A stretch of 13,492 nucleotides of DNA from CAZBBB01 sp964490005 (GTDB taxonomy: Bacteria > Planctomycetota > B15-G4), in the NCBI GenBank assembly GCA_964490005.1, contig CAZBBB010000089.1:1-13492 (forward strand), read 5' to 3'. Of this stretch, positions 12,880-13,492 are shown in pieces (within the stretch, counting starts at the first letter, position 1; each line of letters opens with the position of its first letter). A model generated the notes under the pieces. The model searched no databases. It worked only from the letters and a program-made list of their open reading frames with translations, and was not told the origin of the DNA. Both the position numbers and the translations under genes were made by a program.

Positions 12880-13492
12880 ATGAACGCCGACACCTACACG
12901 CTCCGCGCCCGCGAGGCCCTCGCGGCGGCGTTCCACCGGGCCACGACCGAACGCCATCCCGAGGTGACTCCCACCCATCTCGTGCAGGCGCTGCTCGAAC
13001 CGACCGACGGCTTCGTCGCAGCCGTGCTGCAGCACGTCGGCGCCGACCGGGCCGCGCTGCAGGCCGACCTGACGGGCCTGCTCAAGTCGACGCCGCGCGT
13101 GAGCGGCGCCCAGCCCGCGATCTCGCAGTCGCTCGCCAGCGTGCTCGACGAGGCCGCGCGGCTGGCGCGCAAGCGCGGCGACTCGCACGTCTCCGTCGAC
13201 GTGCTGCTGCTCGCCGTGCTCGGCGTCGGCGACGCGCCGCTCGTGGCGGCGCTGGGGCACCGCGGCCTGACGCGCGCGGCCGTGAAGGCCGCCCTCGGCA
13301 GCGTGCGCAAGGACGCGCCGGTGGCGGGCGAGAACCCCGAGGCCTCCTTCGAGGCGCTCGAGCGCTGGACGCGCGACCTCACCAAGCTCGCGCGCGAGGG
13401 CCGCATCGACGTGGTCATCGGCCGCAACGAGGAGGTGCGCCGCGTGGTCCAGGTGCTCTCGCGCCGCACCAAGAACAACCCGGTGCTCATCG
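12880..13492 (+). CDS. clpB: ATP-dependent disaggregase ClpB, N-terminal part, cut by the window edge
   Basis: First 204 residues of the AAA+ chaperone that, with DnaK/DnaJ/GrpE, pulls proteins out of aggregates in the cytoplasm. Residues about 1-145 are the Clp N-domain (two repeats): TYTLRAREAL, PTHLVQALLE, then TPRVSG (71-76), a hallmark of ClpB over ClpA/ClpC, and SHVSVDVLLLAVL. The linker ALERWTRDLTKLAREGRID leads into VIGRNEEVRRVVQVLSRRTKNN and PVLI at the edge, the start of nucleotide-binding domain 1; Walker A would follow at once. In E. coli ClpB the matching segment begins DPVIGRDEEIRR. The ATG at 12880 has GGGAG (12868-12872) 7 nt upstream. The likely sigma54 promoter 70-86 nt upstream of the ATG suggests regulated rather than classical heat-shock control. 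Confidence 0.95.
   Translation, partial: MNADTYTLRAREALAAAFHRATTERHPEVTPTHLVQALLEPTDGFVAAVLQHVGADRAALQADLTGLLKSTPRVSGAQPAISQSLASVLDEAARLARKRGDSHVSVDVLLLAVLGVGDAPLVAALGHRGLTRAAVKAALGSVRKDAPVAGENPEASFEALERWTRDLTKLAREGRIDVVIGRNEEVRRVVQVLSRRTKNNPVLI

Noticed and set aside
12634..13260. N-terminal extension of the cyclodeaminase-family protein
   Set aside because: It is antisense to clpB and crosses the regulatory gap. It has no family resemblance before the MHAQSS start.

Overview
This is a GC-rich, densely coding bacterial window with ten protein genes and one tRNA. Nearly all codons end in G or C. The host is probably a planctomycete (Planctomycetota, perhaps a Poly30/Saltatorellus-like lineage). 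That is inferred from family resemblance only: a small secreted protein with a typical C-terminal tail domain, a secreted right-handed beta-helix protein ending in an NPxANF-like tail, an SGNH hydrolase with an extra C-terminal domain, and an ASPIC/UnbV FG-GAP protein. No marker gene fixes the taxonomy.

Layout. (1) Bases 1-4156, plus strand: the C-terminal part of an RND efflux permease, cut by the left edge, then a membrane-anchored SGNH/GDSL hydrolase. (2) 4234-4352: a tRNA-Ala(CGC) gene with its own well-spaced sigma70-like promoter. (3) 4410-7835: a minus-strand porin-like outer-membrane protein and a divergent small secreted protein that share a 220-bp regulatory region, followed by a convergent minus-strand beta-helix protein. 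(4) 7971-10651, plus strand: an UnbV-like FG-GAP protein and an UnbU/RnfD-like membrane protein, coupled by a 4-bp ATGA overlap. (5) 10658-12633, minus strand: a cyclodeaminase/cyclohydrolase-family protein followed 5 nt later by a GH15/phosphorylase-kinase-like protein. (6) 12634-12879: a 246-bp divergent region holding two perfect palindromes and a near-consensus sigma54 (-24/-12) promoter pointing at clpB, which runs off the right edge.

How the genes relate. Most products act at or beyond the inner membrane: efflux, envelope hydrolase, outer-membrane channel, secreted proteins, and the UnbV/UnbU pair. The two minus-strand genes at 10658-12633 look cytosolic and metabolic. The two points most worth following up are the UnbV-UnbU pair, known from enediyne clusters but here with no enediyne PKS in view, and the sigma54 promoter plus palindromic upstream site in front of clpB. 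No mobile element, CRISPR array or prophage was seen. No gene-free stretch exceeds 300 bases.
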